Below are positions 10,331 to 17,963 of a DNA stretch of 64,000 nucleotides, one piece after another. The first letter of the stretch is position 1. Each line of letters begins with the position of its first letter. The notes under the pieces were generated by a model. That model had not been told where the DNA came from, did no database searches, and saw only the letters and a list, made by a program, of their open reading frames with translations. A program made the translations under genes and the position numbers. The stretch comes from Reyranella sp. CPCC 100927 (lineage in GTDB: Bacteria > Pseudomonadota > Alphaproteobacteria > Reyranellales > Reyranellaceae): the NCBI RefSeq assembly GCF_007859315.1, contig NZ_VOHA01000003.1, positions 620,001-684,000 of the forward strand, read 5' to 3'.

Positions 10331-11049
10331 CCGGTGCCGCCCAGGGCATCGGCCAGGCGATTGCCCTGGGCCTTGCGGCGGCCGGCGCACGCGTGCACCT
10401 GGCCGATATCGACCACGACGGCATGCAGCGTTTCGCTGTCCAGCACGGCATGACGGCGCACGTCGCCGACCTCGGTGACCGGACCGCCGCTCACGCGCTC
10501 GTCGATGCCGTGATGGGCCACGACGCACGCCTCGATATCCTGGTGCATGCCGCCGGCGGCGTGCGTGGCCAGGTCGGCCGCCCGATCGAGGATATCGGTC
10601 CTGCGGACTGGCGCGCGATCTTCGAGGCCAATGTCGATGCGGCCTTCTGGCTGGCGCAGGCCGCCGCGGCACCGATGCGCGCGGCGGGCTATGGCCGCAT
10701 CGTCAATATCGCGTCGGGCGCCGGCCTGCGGCCCAGCCTCACCGGTATCCAGGCCTACACGTCGGCCAAGCACGCGCTGGTCGGCCTGACCCGCCAGTTG
10801 TCGCAGGACCTGGCGCGCTTCGGCATCACCGCCAACGCCGTCGCACCGGGCTTCGTGCGCTCCAATCCCGCGAGCGAGCGGCAATGGCAGAGCTACGGCG
10901 CCGACGGCCAGCAGCGTCTGGTCGACGCGATCCATACAAGGCGCCTGGGCCAGCCGGCCGACATCGCCAACGCCGTGCTGTTCCTGGCCAGTGACCAGGC
11001 ATCCTGGATCACCGGCGAGATCCTCTCGGTCGATGGTGGTCGCTCGTGA
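10294..11049 (+). CDS. SDR-family NAD(P)-dependent oxidoreductase
   Basis: A 251-residue classical short-chain dehydrogenase: cofactor motif TGAAQGIG, the NAG-equivalent HAAGG, an active-site Ser region (NIASGAG), YTSAKHAL carrying the Tyr-x-x-x-Lys pair, and the C-terminal GEILSVDGG. The start lies 37 bases inside the upstream ketopantoate-reductase-like gene, so the two are coupled. It is the last gene of the plus-strand operon; its substrate is unknown. Confidence 0.92.
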   Translation: MHISFSGRTALVTGAAQGIGQAIALGLAAAGARVHLADIDHDGMQRFAVQHGMTAHVADLGDRTAAHALVDAVMGHDARLDILVHAAGGVRGQVGRPIEDIGPADWRAIFEANVDAAFWLAQAAAAPMRAAGYGRIVNIASGAGLRPSLTGIQAYTSAKHALVGLTRQLSQDLARFGITANAVAPGFVRSNPASERQWQSYGADGQQRLVDAIHTRRLGQPADIANAVLFLASDQASWITGEILSVDGGRS

Positions 11050-11175
11050 CGTCGATCACGCCATTTTAGCTGCACGGCTCTGCTGATTTTCCGCAGGAAA
11101 ACACAGCCCCAATGTAGCCACACGTAGCGCGTTTGGTGCGGCGCGCCGATAATGTCGGCGCGCCTGGGGAGAGGG

Positions 11176-11643
11176 ATGCGGATGATCCGAGGAAAGGTCG
11201 GGGCATTGCTCGCGAGCACGGCGGTGGTTCTCGCCTGCGGTGGTGCGGCTGCCAAGTGTTTCGACACGACGGTGATCTATGAGTCGGGCGATTTCATCCT
11301 GAGCTTCGATCAGTGGCGCAATCCCGACGACGAAGTCGGTGAGCTTCGCCACCGCCCGACGGGTAAACGGCTGGAGGTTTTCTCCATCTACCTGGGGACC
11401 AACGGCAAGACCGGCACCTGGGGCCTGTCGATCGCGGAGCGATATTGCCGCGATCGCGATGACTGCACCTTGGAGGGTGATGTCGAAGTGGTGCAGCCCG
11501 GTGACGGTCGGGAACCGCCGAAGGAGCTGCGCGTGCTCGATCTGTCCAAGATGATGGATACGTATCTGCGTGCCGGCTTCTGGCCCGGCGGCGCGCGGCC
11601 GGATGAACGCTTCGTGCTGAAGGAATGCCGCCCGCTCAGGTAG
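11176..11643 (+). CDS. Hypothetical exported protein
   Basis: I do not recognise this 155-residue protein. It has an N-terminal signal peptide (hydrophobic VGALLASTAVVLACGGAAA) and a short acidic mature domain with four Cys residues, rich in Asp, Gly and Arg. The ATG at 11176 or 11182 follows GGGGAGAGGG; an upstream ATG at 11152 lacks such a site. It stands alone between the SDR operon and bdcR. A short inverted repeat (TTTTCC-GCA-GGAAAA) lies upstream at about 11087-11101. Confidence 0.65.
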   Translation: MRMIRGKVGALLASTAVVLACGGAAAKCFDTTVIYESGDFILSFDQWRNPDDEVGELRHRPTGKRLEVFSIYLGTNGKTGTWGLSIAERYCRDRDDCTLEGDVEVVQPGDGREPPKELRVLDLSKMMDTYLRAGFWPGGARPDERFVLKECRPLR

Positions 11644-11692
11644 GGCGGGACGGGCTTCCGAGGCGCCTGATCGGCGGCGCCATAGACGAGGC

Positions 11693-12292
11693 TCAGGCTC
11701 CCTTGGCCTCGCGGCGGAAGGTGCGGGTCATGCTGGCGGCGAACGCTTCGAGCGTGGGTCGATCGGCGCCGTCGCGCGCCGCGGCCGACATGCCGGCCAG
11801 GGCAATCTCGACGAACTTGGACAGCGCATCGGCCTGTTGCGGGTATTGCGTGGCGATGAAGTCGCGCAGCGTGTCGTGGGCGGCCTGCTTGATGGCGGCG
11901 GTCAGCGCGCGCGCATCGGGATCGGCGCTGTTGCGCGCGCCGTCCAGCACCAGGCAGCCGGCGGTACCGTCGCAGGCGGGATAGATCTCCGCCGCACGCG
12001 CAAGCATGTGCCCGATTACGGCGGTGACCGAGCCGCCCTTGGCGCGGGCATGGGTGAAAAGGTCGGCCTCGCTCTTGGCGTAGCGCTCCAGCACGCGTGC
12101 GAACAGGCCGGCCTTGCTGCCGAAGGCGGCATAGAAGCTGGGTGGCGTGATGCCGAATGCCGAGACCAGTTCGGCCACGCCGACCGCGTCGTAGCCGCGG
12201 GCGTGAAACAGCTTCAGCGCAGTCGCCACCGCCTGGTCCACGTCGAAGGTCCGTGGCCGGCCGCGTGCCGGGGGATTTTTTATAGTATCCAC
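11693..12292 (-). CDS. bdcR: TetR-family regulator BdcR-like
   Basis: A 199-residue TetR regulator. The N-terminal helix-turn-helix contains GYDAVGVAELVSAFGITPPSFYAAFGSKAGLF, closely matching E. coli BdcR as I recall it. Next come CDGTAGCLVLDGARN and a C-terminal ligand domain. The frame reaches 12334, but only with a TTG inside an operator; the GTG at 12292 gives nearly the E. coli length (197 aa). It is divergent from bdcA and presumably represses both genes through the paired ATAG-N6-CTAT sites, one of which covers its own start. Confidence 0.85.
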   Translation of the reverse strand: MDTIKNPPARGRPRTFDVDQAVATALKLFHARGYDAVGVAELVSAFGITPPSFYAAFGSKAGLFARVLERYAKSEADLFTHARAKGGSVTAVIGHMLARAAEIYPACDGTAGCLVLDGARNSADPDARALTAAIKQAAHDTLRDFIATQYPQQADALSKFVEIALAGMSAAARDGADRPTLEAFAASMTRTFRREAKGA

Positions 12293-12341
12293 TATATTAA
12301 GCCTTGAACCTGTGCAGATGATTATATATAGCAACTACTAT
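12282..12341. promoter_or_regulatory. Paired bdcR/bdcA operators
   Basis: Two copies of ATAG-N6-CTAT lie in the gap: ATAGTATCCACTAT at 12282-12295 and ATAGCAACTACTAT at 12328-12341. They are 46 bases apart centre to centre, in an A/T-rich island unlike the surrounding DNA. One covers the regulator's start and the other lies just upstream of the bdcA ribosome site, as expected for TetR repression of a divergent pair. Confidence 0.72.
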
Positions 12342-12358
12342 ACAATCTCAAGGAGGCC

Positions 12359-13075
12359 ATGATGGCTGATTTCACAGGTAAGAACGTCCTGGTTCTCGGC
12401 GGCAGCCGGGGTATCGGCGCCGCGATCGTTCGCCGCTTCGCCACCGGCGGGGCCAAGCTTGCGTTCACCTATGCCGGTTCGAAGGAGGCAGCGCAGGCGC
12501 TGGCGACCGAGACCGGGACCGAGGCGATCCACACCGACAGCGTCGACCGCGATGCGGTGATCAAGACGGTGGCGTCGCGTGGCGCGCTCGACGTGATCGT
12601 CATCAACGCCGGCATCGGAATCATCGGCGATCCGCTGACGTTGGAGCCCGATGCGATCGACCGCATGATCGATGTCAACGTCCGCTCGCCGTATCACGCG
12701 GCCGTCGAGGCGGCGCGCAAGATGAACGACAACGGCCGCATCATCGTGATCGGCTCGGTCAACGGCGATCGCATGCCGTTCGCCGGCGGTGCTGCCTATG
12801 CGCTCACCAAGTCGGCGGTGCAGGGGATGGTGCGCGGCCTGGCACGCGACTTCGGCGCCCGCGGCATTACGGTCAACAGCGTCCAGCCGGGGCCGACCGA
12901 CAGCGACATGAATCCGGCCGACGGCCCGATGGCCGGCCTCATGCACAGCTTCATGGCCATCAAGCGCCACGCGCGCGGCGGCGAGGTCGCCGAACTGACC
13001 GCCTTTCTCGCCGGGCCGCACGGCGCCATGATCACGGGCTCGATGCAGACCATCGACGGCGGCTTCGGCGCCTGA
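12359..13075 (+). CDS. bdcA: SDR-family protein BdcA (c-di-GMP-binding, biofilm dispersal)
   Basis: A 238-residue SDR aligning throughout with E. coli BdcA as remembered: LGGSRGIGAAIVRRF, FTYAGSKEAA, DVIVINAGIG, IGSVNGDRMPFAGGAAYALTKSA (with Tyr-x-x-x-Lys), GLARDFGARGITVN, VQPGPTDSD and the tail IDGGFGA. AGGAGG at 12351-12356 precedes ATGATG, so the second ATG (12362) may be the true start. E. coli BdcA is reported to bind cyclic di-GMP and promote biofilm dispersal. The divergent tetR partner is conserved here too, which supports the identity. Confidence 0.88.
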   Translation: MMADFTGKNVLVLGGSRGIGAAIVRRFATGGAKLAFTYAGSKEAAQALATETGTEAIHTDSVDRDAVIKTVASRGALDVIVINAGIGIIGDPLTLEPDAIDRMIDVNVRSPYHAAVEAARKMNDNGRIIVIGSVNGDRMPFAGGAAYALTKSAVQGMVRGLARDFGARGITVNSVQPGPTDSDMNPADGPMAGLMHSFMAIKRHARGGEVAELTAFLAGPHGAMITGSMQTIDGGFGA

Positions 13076-13133
13076 TCGGGAGCAGGGCCGCAGCGCGTCC
13101 TGCCGTGGACGCGCTGCGGCGATGCCGAAATTG

Positions 13134-13156
13134 CAATTGCGAGTCGTTCGCAATTG
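13134..13156. promoter_or_regulatory. Fur-like box upstream of siderophore-interacting protein
   Basis: CAATTGCGA-N5-TCGCAATTG is a perfect 9-bp inverted repeat ending 14 bases before the ATG at 13171, covering the likely promoter/ribosome-site region. The TTGCGA...TCGCAA core resembles alphaproteobacterial Fur-type sites, and the downstream gene is iron-related. The regulator's identity is inferred. Confidence 0.68.
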
Positions 13157-13170
13157 GGTAGGATCTTGCC

Positions 13171-14082
13171 ATGACAACCATGGCAAGTCCCTACCGGCTG
13201 TTCGATCTGGTTCTGGCCCGGCGGCGCAACCTGAACCACAGCCTCAGCCGCCTGACATTCCAAGGCCCGGATGTCGCCCGGATGGCGACGCACGCGCCGG
13301 ACCAGCGGATCAAGATCTTCTTCCCCGACGCGGCGGGGCGGCCGTCGGCCCTGCCTCACCGGCCCGACTGGCTGGCCGTCTATCGCGCGCTGCCGCCGCA
13401 GGCGCGCCCGTCGATGCGCACCTACACCATCCGCCATTTGCGGCCGCAGGCGGGCGAGGTCGACGTCGATTTCGTGCTGCATGGTGATGCTGGCCCGGCA
13501 TCACGCTGGGCGATCCACGCCCAATTGGGCGACCCCGTGCAGTTCGTGGCACCCAACCGCGACTATGACGGCGAGGCCGGCGGCTACGAGTGGAAGCCCG
13601 CGCCCGACACGCGGCACGTTCTGCTGATCGCCGACGAGACGGCATTGCCGGCGGCGAGCGGCATTCTGGAATCATTGGCAGCTCTGCCGGCGCCGCCGGC
13701 GACACAAGCCTTCATCGAGGTGGGCAGCGCCGCCGACACCTTGGCGTTGCCGACCTGGCCGCAGTTGGAAGTGGCGTGGATGCCGCGCGACCAGCACACG
13801 GACGATCGGCCGCCGATGGTGTCGGCCATCCACCGCGCCCGTCTGCCGGCGGCGAAGACGGCCGCTGCTGGGACGGCGCTGCCTGACGTCGACATCGAGT
13901 CCCAGATTCTCTGGGATCTGGCGGCACCCGGGGACGCCGGTTTCTATGCCTGGATCGCGGGTGAGGCGGCGTCCGTGCTGGCGATCCGCCATCACCTGGT
14001 CAAGGAGCGCGGCATGGATCGCCGATCCTTGAACCTGATGGGCTATTGGCGTCGCGGTCGGGCATTGGACGACAGCCTGTAA
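13171..14082 (+). CDS. Siderophore-interacting protein (ViuB-like NAD(P)H/FAD ferric reductase)
   Basis: A 303-residue SIP-family flavoprotein. The FAD-binding motif RTYTIR is at residues 83-88, followed by VDVDFVLHG and GPASRWA; the NAD(P)H half includes HVLLIADETALPAASGIL and the C-terminal segment MGYWRRGR typical of the family. It should reduce ferric siderophores in the cytoplasm to release iron. It is monocistronic behind a Fur-like palindrome, which supports iron-repressed expression. No siderophore transporter lies nearby. Confidence 0.9.
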   Translation: MTTMASPYRLFDLVLARRRNLNHSLSRLTFQGPDVARMATHAPDQRIKIFFPDAAGRPSALPHRPDWLAVYRALPPQARPSMRTYTIRHLRPQAGEVDVDFVLHGDAGPASRWAIHAQLGDPVQFVAPNRDYDGEAGGYEWKPAPDTRHVLLIADETALPAASGILESLAALPAPPATQAFIEVGSAADTLALPTWPQLEVAWMPRDQHTDDRPPMVSAIHRARLPAAKTAAAGTALPDVDIESQILWDLAAPGDAGFYAWIAGEAASVLAIRHHLVKERGMDRRSLNLMGYWRRGRALDDSL

Positions 14083-14412
14083 CGTCTGCTGCCGTGGGCA
14101 GGCCCGCGGCACACCTTCGACTCAGCGTTGAGTTTACGCGATGAGACTGCTACAACCATAGGTCTCAAGAGAAACGTGACGTGACATGCCGCTGGCATCG
14201 ATCGGTTGGGACTTTGTCGCCCTGGTGCCGGCGCGTCGGTCACGTGTCCCCGTCATTTTCCTCCACGCCGGCAGTCGGGTCTGAACGTCGTGTGCTTCAT
14301 CGGTATCGCGGTGCTGATCTGAATTGATTCATCCCGGTGATCGGGAACCACGGATGCTTTGCGGCTGGCTGGAGTGGCAGGAGGTACGCCACATTTTTAG
14401 GGGAGGCCAGGC
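14083..14412. other. Intergenic region, little recognised
   Basis: It begins with an imperfect GC-rich hairpin (TGCCGTGGGC facing GGCCCGCGGCA at about 14090-14112) that could terminate the SIP transcript. Otherwise there is no gene, tRNA or repeat that I can see. The last bases (GGGGAGGCCAGGC) are the ribosome site of the next gene. Confidence 0.5.
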
Positions 14413-15387
14413 ATGCTCACGATGAATCCACCGGTGACCGTCATCAGGGTCAAGAACCCGGCACAGAATTTTGTCGACGATAACGAGATGCTGTTCGGCT
14501 ATTCGGAGCCGAGCTACAACGGCACGCCTGTGACACAGCTGGATCAAACCATCGCGGCGCGGCAAGCCGTCCAGACCACCATCAACCGGAACACGCCGAT
14601 CGCCGTGGCGGGCAGGACCTATCAGTCCAACCTGATGGTCACAGGCGTTCCCAATCATACCATCACGTGGCAGATCTCGATGCCGCCGGCGCCGGTCTCG
14701 GGCGGCTGGGAGGCGGCCGACGTCCCCGGATTGCGGATCAAGGAGCTGGTCAACCAGATCAACACCCGCCGGCAGCGCGACGGCCTGGAGGTGACCGAGG
14801 CGATGAAGCCGGAGAATCACCCGATGCGCTTCAAGAAGACCGCGCGGATGACCTTGCGCTTCGAGCCATACCCGAACGCGACCGAATTCATGACCCACAT
14901 CATGAACCACGAACTGCAGCACGTCGCCGATCACATGTGGCTCGCCAAGAAGGTCATCGGTCGCTGGGACGATGTGCTGATGATGATGCTCAATCAGCAC
15001 ATCACCCTGCTCGACAGGACCAGGGAGGGAACCAACATCGTCGGGATCGTCAATCTGTTCGGCTATGCCACCGGCAGCGCCCGCATCCCGCTCTATTGGA
15101 AGATCTGCACCATCGACAGCGGCGAGTTGTACCACGAGACCGAGGAAGGCGCCGACCCGGTGGCCAAGGTCGTGCAGATTACCGACACCACGGTCACCGT
15201 CCAGCTCAGGCCCAAGAAGATGATCACGGTGGCACCCAACATCACCATCAATCCGCAACCGCATCAATCGTTCGCCGTCAAGGGTGACCGGATCGACGGC
15301 ATCGAGTTGCGGATGGACGCGGGCATGCCGGCGCCGTTCACCAAGGGCATCCGCAAGATCCACCTGCGCTACTACGAGCCGACGTGA
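14413..15387 (+). CDS. Unrecognised protein with HExxH motif, possible zincin
   Basis: A 324-residue protein I cannot assign, with no signal peptide or membrane helix. The notable feature is NHELQHVADHMW at about 165-176: His166-Glu167-x-x-His170 plus His174, the pattern of a zinc metallopeptidase helix. It is preceded by a strand (ARMTLRFEPYPN) and a Thr/His-rich stretch, as in some DUF922- or DUF4157-like proteases. The C-terminal ~130 residues are beta-rich. It is a single gene, convergent with the nucleotidyltransferase-like gene. Protease activity is a motif-based guess. Confidence 0.6.
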   Translation: MLTMNPPVTVIRVKNPAQNFVDDNEMLFGYSEPSYNGTPVTQLDQTIAARQAVQTTINRNTPIAVAGRTYQSNLMVTGVPNHTITWQISMPPAPVSGGWEAADVPGLRIKELVNQINTRRQRDGLEVTEAMKPENHPMRFKKTARMTLRFEPYPNATEFMTHIMNHELQHVADHMWLAKKVIGRWDDVLMMMLNQHITLLDRTREGTNIVGIVNLFGYATGSARIPLYWKICTIDSGELYHETEEGADPVAKVVQITDTTVTVQLRPKKMITVAPNITINPQPHQSFAVKGDRIDGIELRMDAGMPAPFTKGIRKIHLRYYEPT

Positions 15388-15402
15388 CGCCCGTCGAGCC
15401 TG

Positions 15403-15897
15403 TCACTCACCCAGGAGCGAGGCGGGATCCCGCCAGCGATGCGGTTGGGTCGATCGCCATTGCGCGCGATAGTGCGCGAGGTTGACGTCACTGACCAGTG
15501 ACACCGGCTGGTCGTTCAAGGTGATCGTGCCGTCTTGCAGCAGCGGCACGCACCAGCGGAATGTCACGTCACCCCAGAACACGGTGACGGGCGCATGGTT
15601 CCAGTCCCGCACCAGCAGGAACTCGCACAGGATGCCGCGATGGACGATCGCGCGCTTGTGGCTGAAGCGCTTTTCCGGAATCTCGTGTAGGGACAGGCGG
15701 CAAATCGTGTCGTCGATCGCGGCGAAGTCATCGCCGCGGTAGACGAGGTCGATGTCGGCATGGGGACCGGGATCGCGCAGGCCCAGCAGTTCCTCGGCCC
15801 AGCCGCCGAACAGATCGCACTGCACCCCCTGGCCCGCGAGCAGGGCGAGGACGTCGCAGACCATCGCCGCCGTGCTGCCGATGGTCCGGGACATCAT
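15403..15897 (-). CDS. Nucleotidyltransferase-fold protein (aminoglycoside/lincosamide AdT-like)
   Basis: A 164-residue protein with the pol-beta nucleotidyltransferase start: a GGWAEELLG loop (Gly31-Gly32) followed by the acidic pair ADIDLVY (Asp48, Asp50) that would bind Mg-NTP. This spacing resembles the LinB/AadB-like PF10706 family, some of which adenylylate antibiotics; the substrate here is unknown and resistance should not be assumed. The start is ATGATG (15897 or 15894). It lies 23 bases downstream of the ABC-F gene on the same strand and is probably co-transcribed with it. Confidence 0.65.
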   Translation of the reverse strand: MMSRTIGSTAAMVCDVLALLAGQGVQCDLFGGWAEELLGLRDPGPHADIDLVYRGDDFAAIDDTICRLSLHEIPEKRFSHKRAIVHRGILCEFLLVRDWNHAPVTVFWGDVTFRWCVPLLQDGTITLNDQPVSLVSDVNLAHYRAQWRSTQPHRWRDPASLLGE

Positions 15898-15920
15898 GCG
15901 GGCCCGCGCGGCAGGGAGTC

Positions 15921-17822
15921 TCAGGCCGCGTCGACGCTCTGCGCCTGTTCCAGCGCCTGCTGGCTCTCCAGCCAGGTCTCCTCGGCGGCGGCGATGCGGC
16001 GGCCGATGTCGCCGAGCTCGATCTGCAAGGCGGCGACGGCGTCCTGGTTGCCGTTGTACAGGGCCGGATCGTTGAGCCGTTCCTGCAGGGCGGTGCGCTT
16101 GTCGGTCAGCGTCGCGAGTTCCTTCTCGGCGCGGTCGATGGCCTTGCGCAATGGCGCCAGCTTCTGGCGCAATCCGGCCGCCTGGCGGCGCTGTTCCTTG
16201 CGCTGCTCGGCCGTCGCGCCGCTGGCTTGATCCGCGCCGTTGCCGCCGCGGCCGCTGCCGCGCTCGCTGAGCAGCTGCTGCTCGTAGTCGTCGAGGTCGC
16301 CCTCGAACGAGGTGCAGGTGCCACCCGCGATCAGCCACAGCCGGTCGGCCACGAGGCGCACGAGATGCGCATCGTGGCTCACCAGGATCACGGCGCCTTC
16401 GTACTCGTTGAGCGCCTCGACGAGCGCGGTGCGCGAGTCCATGTCGAGGTGGTTGGTGGGCTCGTCCAGCAGCAGCACGTGCGGCGCATCGCGCGTCATC
16501 AGCGCAAACAGCAGGCGCGTCTTCTCGCCGCCCGACAGCGAGCGCACGGTCTGATCGGCCTTGGGGCCGGAAAACATGAAGCGCCCGAGCTGGGCACGCA
16601 CCTTGGTCGGCGGCGCGTCCGGCATCAGGCGGCGCATATGCTCGAACGGCGTGCCGTCGAGGTCGAGCTCTTCCTCCTGCTGCTGCGAGAAATAGCCGAC
16701 GCGCATCTTGCCTGACTTGCGGACCGTGCCGCTGAGCGGCTTCAGCCGATCAGCCACCAGGCGGATGAAGGTCGATTTGCCGTTGCCGTTTTGGCCCAGC
16801 AGCGCGATGCGGTCGTCCATGTCGATGCGCAGGTCGAGCTTCTGCAGCACCGGCGTGTCGGCGGCGTAGCCGACCGACGCGCGGTCCATGGTGATCAAGG
16901 GCGGCGGCAGTTTGTCGGGGCTGGGGAAGGCGAACTCGACCGGCACCTCCTCGGCGATCGGCACGATCGGCTCCATCTTTTCCAAGAGCTTGATGCGCGA
17001 CTGCGCCTGGCGCGCCTTGCTGGCCTTGGCGCGGAAGCGGTCGACGAAGGACTGGATGCGCTTGCGTTCGGCGATCTGGCGGGTCTGCAGCGCCGCCTGA
17101 CGCTCGGCGCGTTCGCGCCGCGTGCGTTCGAAGCGGTCGTAGTTGCCGGCATAGGCGACCAGCTTGCCCTGGTCGATATGGATGATCTGGTTGCACACCG
17201 CATTCAGCAACTCGCGGTCATGGCTCACCAGCAGCAGCGTGTAGCGATAGGTGCGCAAATAGTCGGCCAGCCACAGCCGGGCCTCGATGTCGAGGTGGTT
17301 GCTGGGCTCGTCCAGCAGCAACAGGTCGGGCTCGGCGAACAGCGCCTGTGCCAGCGCCACGCGCATGCGCCAGCCGCCGGAGAAGGTGTCGCATGCCCGG
17401 CCTTGCGCCGCGTGATCGAAACCCAGGCCGTTGAGGATGCTGCCGGCGCGCGCCGGCGCGGCGTGGGCGCCGATATCGGCCAGCCGGGTATGGATCTCGG
17501 CGACGCGGTGCGGGTCGGTCGCGGTCTCGGCTTCGGCCAGCAGCGCGGTACGCTCGCGGTCGGCCTCCAGCACGGTGTCGAGCACGCTGCGGGCGCCGCC
17601 AGGTGCCTCCTGCGACACTTCGCCGACGCGGGCATTGGCACGCATGGTGATCGAACCGCCGTCGATGGCGGTCTCGCCGCGGATCAGCCGCAGCAGGGTG
17701 GACTTGCCGGTGCCGTTGCGGCCGACCAGGCCGACGCGATGGCCGTCGGCGACGGCCACCGTGGCGCGATCGAAGAGGACACGGCCGGCAATGCGGTACA
17801 CGAGATCGTTGATGTGAAACAT
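15921..17822 (-). CDS. ABC-F family ATPase, YheS-like
   Basis: A 633-residue soluble protein with two ABC domains and no membrane segments. The first has GRNGTGKST, FSGGWRMR and LLLDEPSNHLD; the second has GQNGNGKST, LSGGEKTR and LLLDEPTNHLD. Between them is the linker SFVDRFRAKASKARQAQSRIKLLEKME, which matches E. coli YheS as I recall it, and the C-terminus is a coiled coil. ABC-F proteins act on the ribosome, so a translation role is likely. A target-protection antibiotic-resistance role is less likely given the YheS similarity. Confidence 0.92.
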   Translation of the reverse strand: MFHINDLVYRIAGRVLFDRATVAVADGHRVGLVGRNGTGKSTLLRLIRGETAIDGGSITMRANARVGEVSQEAPGGARSVLDTVLEADRERTALLAEAETATDPHRVAEIHTRLADIGAHAAPARAGSILNGLGFDHAAQGRACDTFSGGWRMRVALAQALFAEPDLLLLDEPSNHLDIEARLWLADYLRTYRYTLLLVSHDRELLNAVCNQIIHIDQGKLVAYAGNYDRFERTRRERAERQAALQTRQIAERKRIQSFVDRFRAKASKARQAQSRIKLLEKMEPIVPIAEEVPVEFAFPSPDKLPPPLITMDRASVGYAADTPVLQKLDLRIDMDDRIALLGQNGNGKSTFIRLVADRLKPLSGTVRKSGKMRVGYFSQQQEEELDLDGTPFEHMRRLMPDAPPTKVRAQLGRFMFSGPKADQTVRSLSGGEKTRLLFALMTRDAPHVLLLDEPTNHLDMDSRTALVEALNEYEGAVILVSHDAHLVRLVADRLWLIAGGTCTSFEGDLDDYEQQLLSERGSGRGGNGADQASGATAEQRKEQRRQAAGLRQKLAPLRKAIDRAEKELATLTDKRTALQERLNDPALYNGNQDAVAALQIELGDIGRRIAAAEETWLESQQALEQAQSVDAA

Positions 17823-17879
17823 GGCGGCGCGGCGTTTAGCACGGGGTGGCGCCGTTGAAAACCACCGGCGCCGCGCGCT

Positions 17880-17963
17880 TCAGCCGCGGCGGATGAGCTT
17901 GAGCGCCGCCGTCTTTTCCGCCGCGGGCTGCTGTGGAACACCGGCGAAGCGACGTGGGCTCAT
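17880..17963 (-). pseudogene. 27-codon mini-ORF: 3' fragment of a TPR-regulator-like gene
   Basis: An ATG that overlaps the stop of the large exoprotein gene (ATGA) opens 27 codons ending in a TGA at 17882-17880. The encoded tail AAEKTAALKLIRRG is nearly identical to the last residues (AAEKTAALKLVRRG) of the winged-helix/TPR regulator at 22932-24533, and the preceding GVP-x-QP matches as well. It is best read as the 3' remnant of a second copy of that regulator, abutted to the exoprotein by deletion. It could still be translated by coupling. Confidence 0.7.

Noticed and set aside
15403-15897. Calling this an antibiotic-resistance adenylyltransferase
   Set aside because: Only the general nucleotidyltransferase motifs are visible; nothing identifies an antibiotic substrate.
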